The notes beneath the pieces were generated by a model. It had not been told where the DNA came from. It saw nothing but the letters and a program-made list of their open reading frames with translations, and made no database searches. From an uncultured Microbacterium sp. (lineage in GTDB: Bacteria; Actinomycetota; Actinomycetes; Actinomycetales; Microbacteriaceae), in assembly GCF_937927635.1 (NCBI RefSeq), contig NZ_CALBRW010000042.1, forward strand, positions 24,441 through 88,440: a DNA stretch of 64,000 nucleotides, written 5' to 3'. Numbering within the stretch: the first letter of the stretch is position 1; each line of letters starts with the position of its first letter. Of the stretch, positions 63,053 to 64,000 are shown piece after piece. Position numbers and translations under genes: made by a program.

Positions 63053-63984
63053 CGGTTCTCCTCCGCGGTCGGGACGGGCTTGGGCGTGCGAGCGGGTCGG
63101 CGGTGCGCGGACACGGCCATGGCGCTGGCGGCCAGCCGGGTCGACGCCTCGCCGAACATCTGCTGCGCCACCAGCAGGTACAGCAGGTCGAGGACGAGCA
63201 GCTGGGAGTGCTTCACCGACAGGTCGTCGGGGCGCAGGTAGTGCGAAGGCTCGGCTGTGGCCAGCGAGACGTCGGCGAGGCCGGCGAGCCAGGAGTCGGA
63301 ATCGTGCGTGATGGCGACGGTGAAGGCGCCTGCGGCACCCGCCTGCGAGAGCATCTGCACGGTCTCATCGGTGCGGCCGGTGCTGGAGATGCCGATGGCG
63401 ACCGAGGCGGCGTTCTGCATCACAGCGCTGGTGAGGCCCTCGTGCACGTCGGACCAGGCGTGCGCGTTCACGCCGATGCGGTACAGGCGCCCCTGGAACT
63501 CGCGGGCGATGATGCCGCTGCCGCCCACTCCGTAGATGTCGACGTGACGCGCCGACGCGATGGCTGCGGCGACCTGCATGACGGCATCCAGGTCGAGGCG
63601 CGCAGCCGTGCTCTCCAGCGAGTCGACGTGCAGGGCGACCAGTGTCTGCAGCACCTTGCCCGGGGTGTCGTTCGCGCCGAACTCCTCGCCGATGTCGGCG
63701 TGCCAGCTCTCGTTCGCGTCGCCGCGGCCGATCTCGCTGGCGACGCCGACGCGGAACTGCGTGTAGCCGTCGAAGCCGAGCGCGCGGCAGAAGCGGGTGA
63801 CGGTGGCGGGGGAGGTGCCCGCTCGGTCGGCGAGCTCGGTGATGGTCAGCTCGACCGGAGCCGCCGGGTGCGCGGTGACCACGTCGGCGATCTTGCTCAT
63901 CGCCGTCGGCATGGTGTGACGGCTCGCCGCGATGCGGCGGGCGATCGTCATTCCGTTGCCGAAGTCCTTGGTCCGTGGCACCAT
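63049..63984 (-). CDS. MurR/RpiR-family transcriptional regulator
   Basis: This 311-residue regulator has an N-terminal helix-turn-helix (about 45-85, ITELADRAGTSPATVTRFCRALGF) and a C-terminal SIS ligand domain (DIYGVGGSGIIAREF, ISSTGRTDETV). It would sense a sugar phosphate and control the downstream isomerase and importer genes. The start at 63984 is preceded by AGGAGG. It leads the minus-strand operon that continues to 58875. Confidence 0.92.
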   Translation of the reverse strand: MVPRTKDFGNGMTIARRIAASRHTMPTAMSKIADVVTAHPAAPVELTITELADRAGTSPATVTRFCRALGFDGYTQFRVGVASEIGRGDANESWHADIGEEFGANDTPGKVLQTLVALHVDSLESTAARLDLDAVMQVAAAIASARHVDIYGVGGSGIIAREFQGRLYRIGVNAHAWSDVHEGLTSAVMQNAASVAIGISSTGRTDETVQMLSQAGAAGAFTVAITHDSDSWLAGLADVSLATAEPSHYLRPDDLSVKHSQLLVLDLLYLLVAQQMFGEASTRLAASAMAVSAHRRPARTPKPVPTAEENR

Positions 63985-64000
63985 TGCCTCCTGAATCCCG

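Overview
The window is high-GC, gene-dense actinobacterial chromosome. Gene content (WhiB with a PdtaS-type kinase next to it, RsrA/SigR, a fused Kgd-type 2-oxoglutarate dehydrogenase, RsgA-AroA, an Eis-like acetyltransferase, GuaB1, an Rv3235-like protein) fits Microbacteriaceae, most likely Microbacterium. The genus is inferred from gene content and order only. There are no rRNA genes, no CRISPR array and no prophage. One tRNA is present, Arg with anticodon CCG.

Layout. 1-8.3 kb: the end of secA, a GntR regulator, an aminotransferase, a CpaE-like/SAF protein pair, a small helix-turn-helix protein, an Rv3235-like protein and the orphan sensor kinase pdtaS. 8.4-15.0 kb: a sugar cassette (ROK repressor divergent from an oxidoreductase and a complete CUT1 ABC importer) lying between pdtaS and whiB1, which are neighbours in mycobacteria. 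15.1-26.5 kb: housekeeping genes whiB1, bcp, rsgA-aroA, sigR-rsrA, an Eis-like GNAT, kgd and guaB1. A textbook sigma-R promoter lies over the aroA start. 26.6-28.0 kb: repeat-bounded element A. 28.2-36.0 kb: two CNNM/CBS proteins, an Old Yellow Enzyme, nnrD, a GT87-type membrane protein, a thiamine-binding-like protein, a Nudix hydrolase and an MFS exporter. 36.1-40.0 kb: metX and metY (homoserine acetylation and direct sulfhydrylation) separated by repeat-bounded element B. 40.1-48.0 kb: an SDR, ung, a GNAT, and a six-gene operon of an alpha/beta hydrolase plus a complete peptide-type ABC importer. 48.2-55.7 kb: a phosphatase, a SIP-domain protein behind a DtxR-like iron box, an arginase-fold protein, PspA with a TPM-domain partner, a DUF3097 protein, trmB and a DUF1304 protein. 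55.7-64 kb: tRNA-Arg, an LCP transferase, small stress-type genes, an SGNH hydrolase, and an RpiR-SIS-sugar ABC importer operon.

Main discovery. Two loci (A about 26635-28028, B about 37335-38606) share one architecture that I do not recognise as a named element. Each is a single gene for a protein with an AbiEi-like N-terminal half and a PD-(D/E)XK-like C-terminal half (shared signature EFDGxGKY...EKxRE...RW). Each gene is enclosed by inverted arrays of 19-bp-period repeats built around a hairpin, and each locus ends in perfect terminal inverted repeats. The repeat sequence differs completely between the two loci, while the 19-bp period, the symmetry and the protein family are the same. Element B separates metY from metX, which supports insertion. 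I propose a compact nuclease-plus-cognate-repeat mobile or selfish element. This is an inference and can be tested by comparing genomes.
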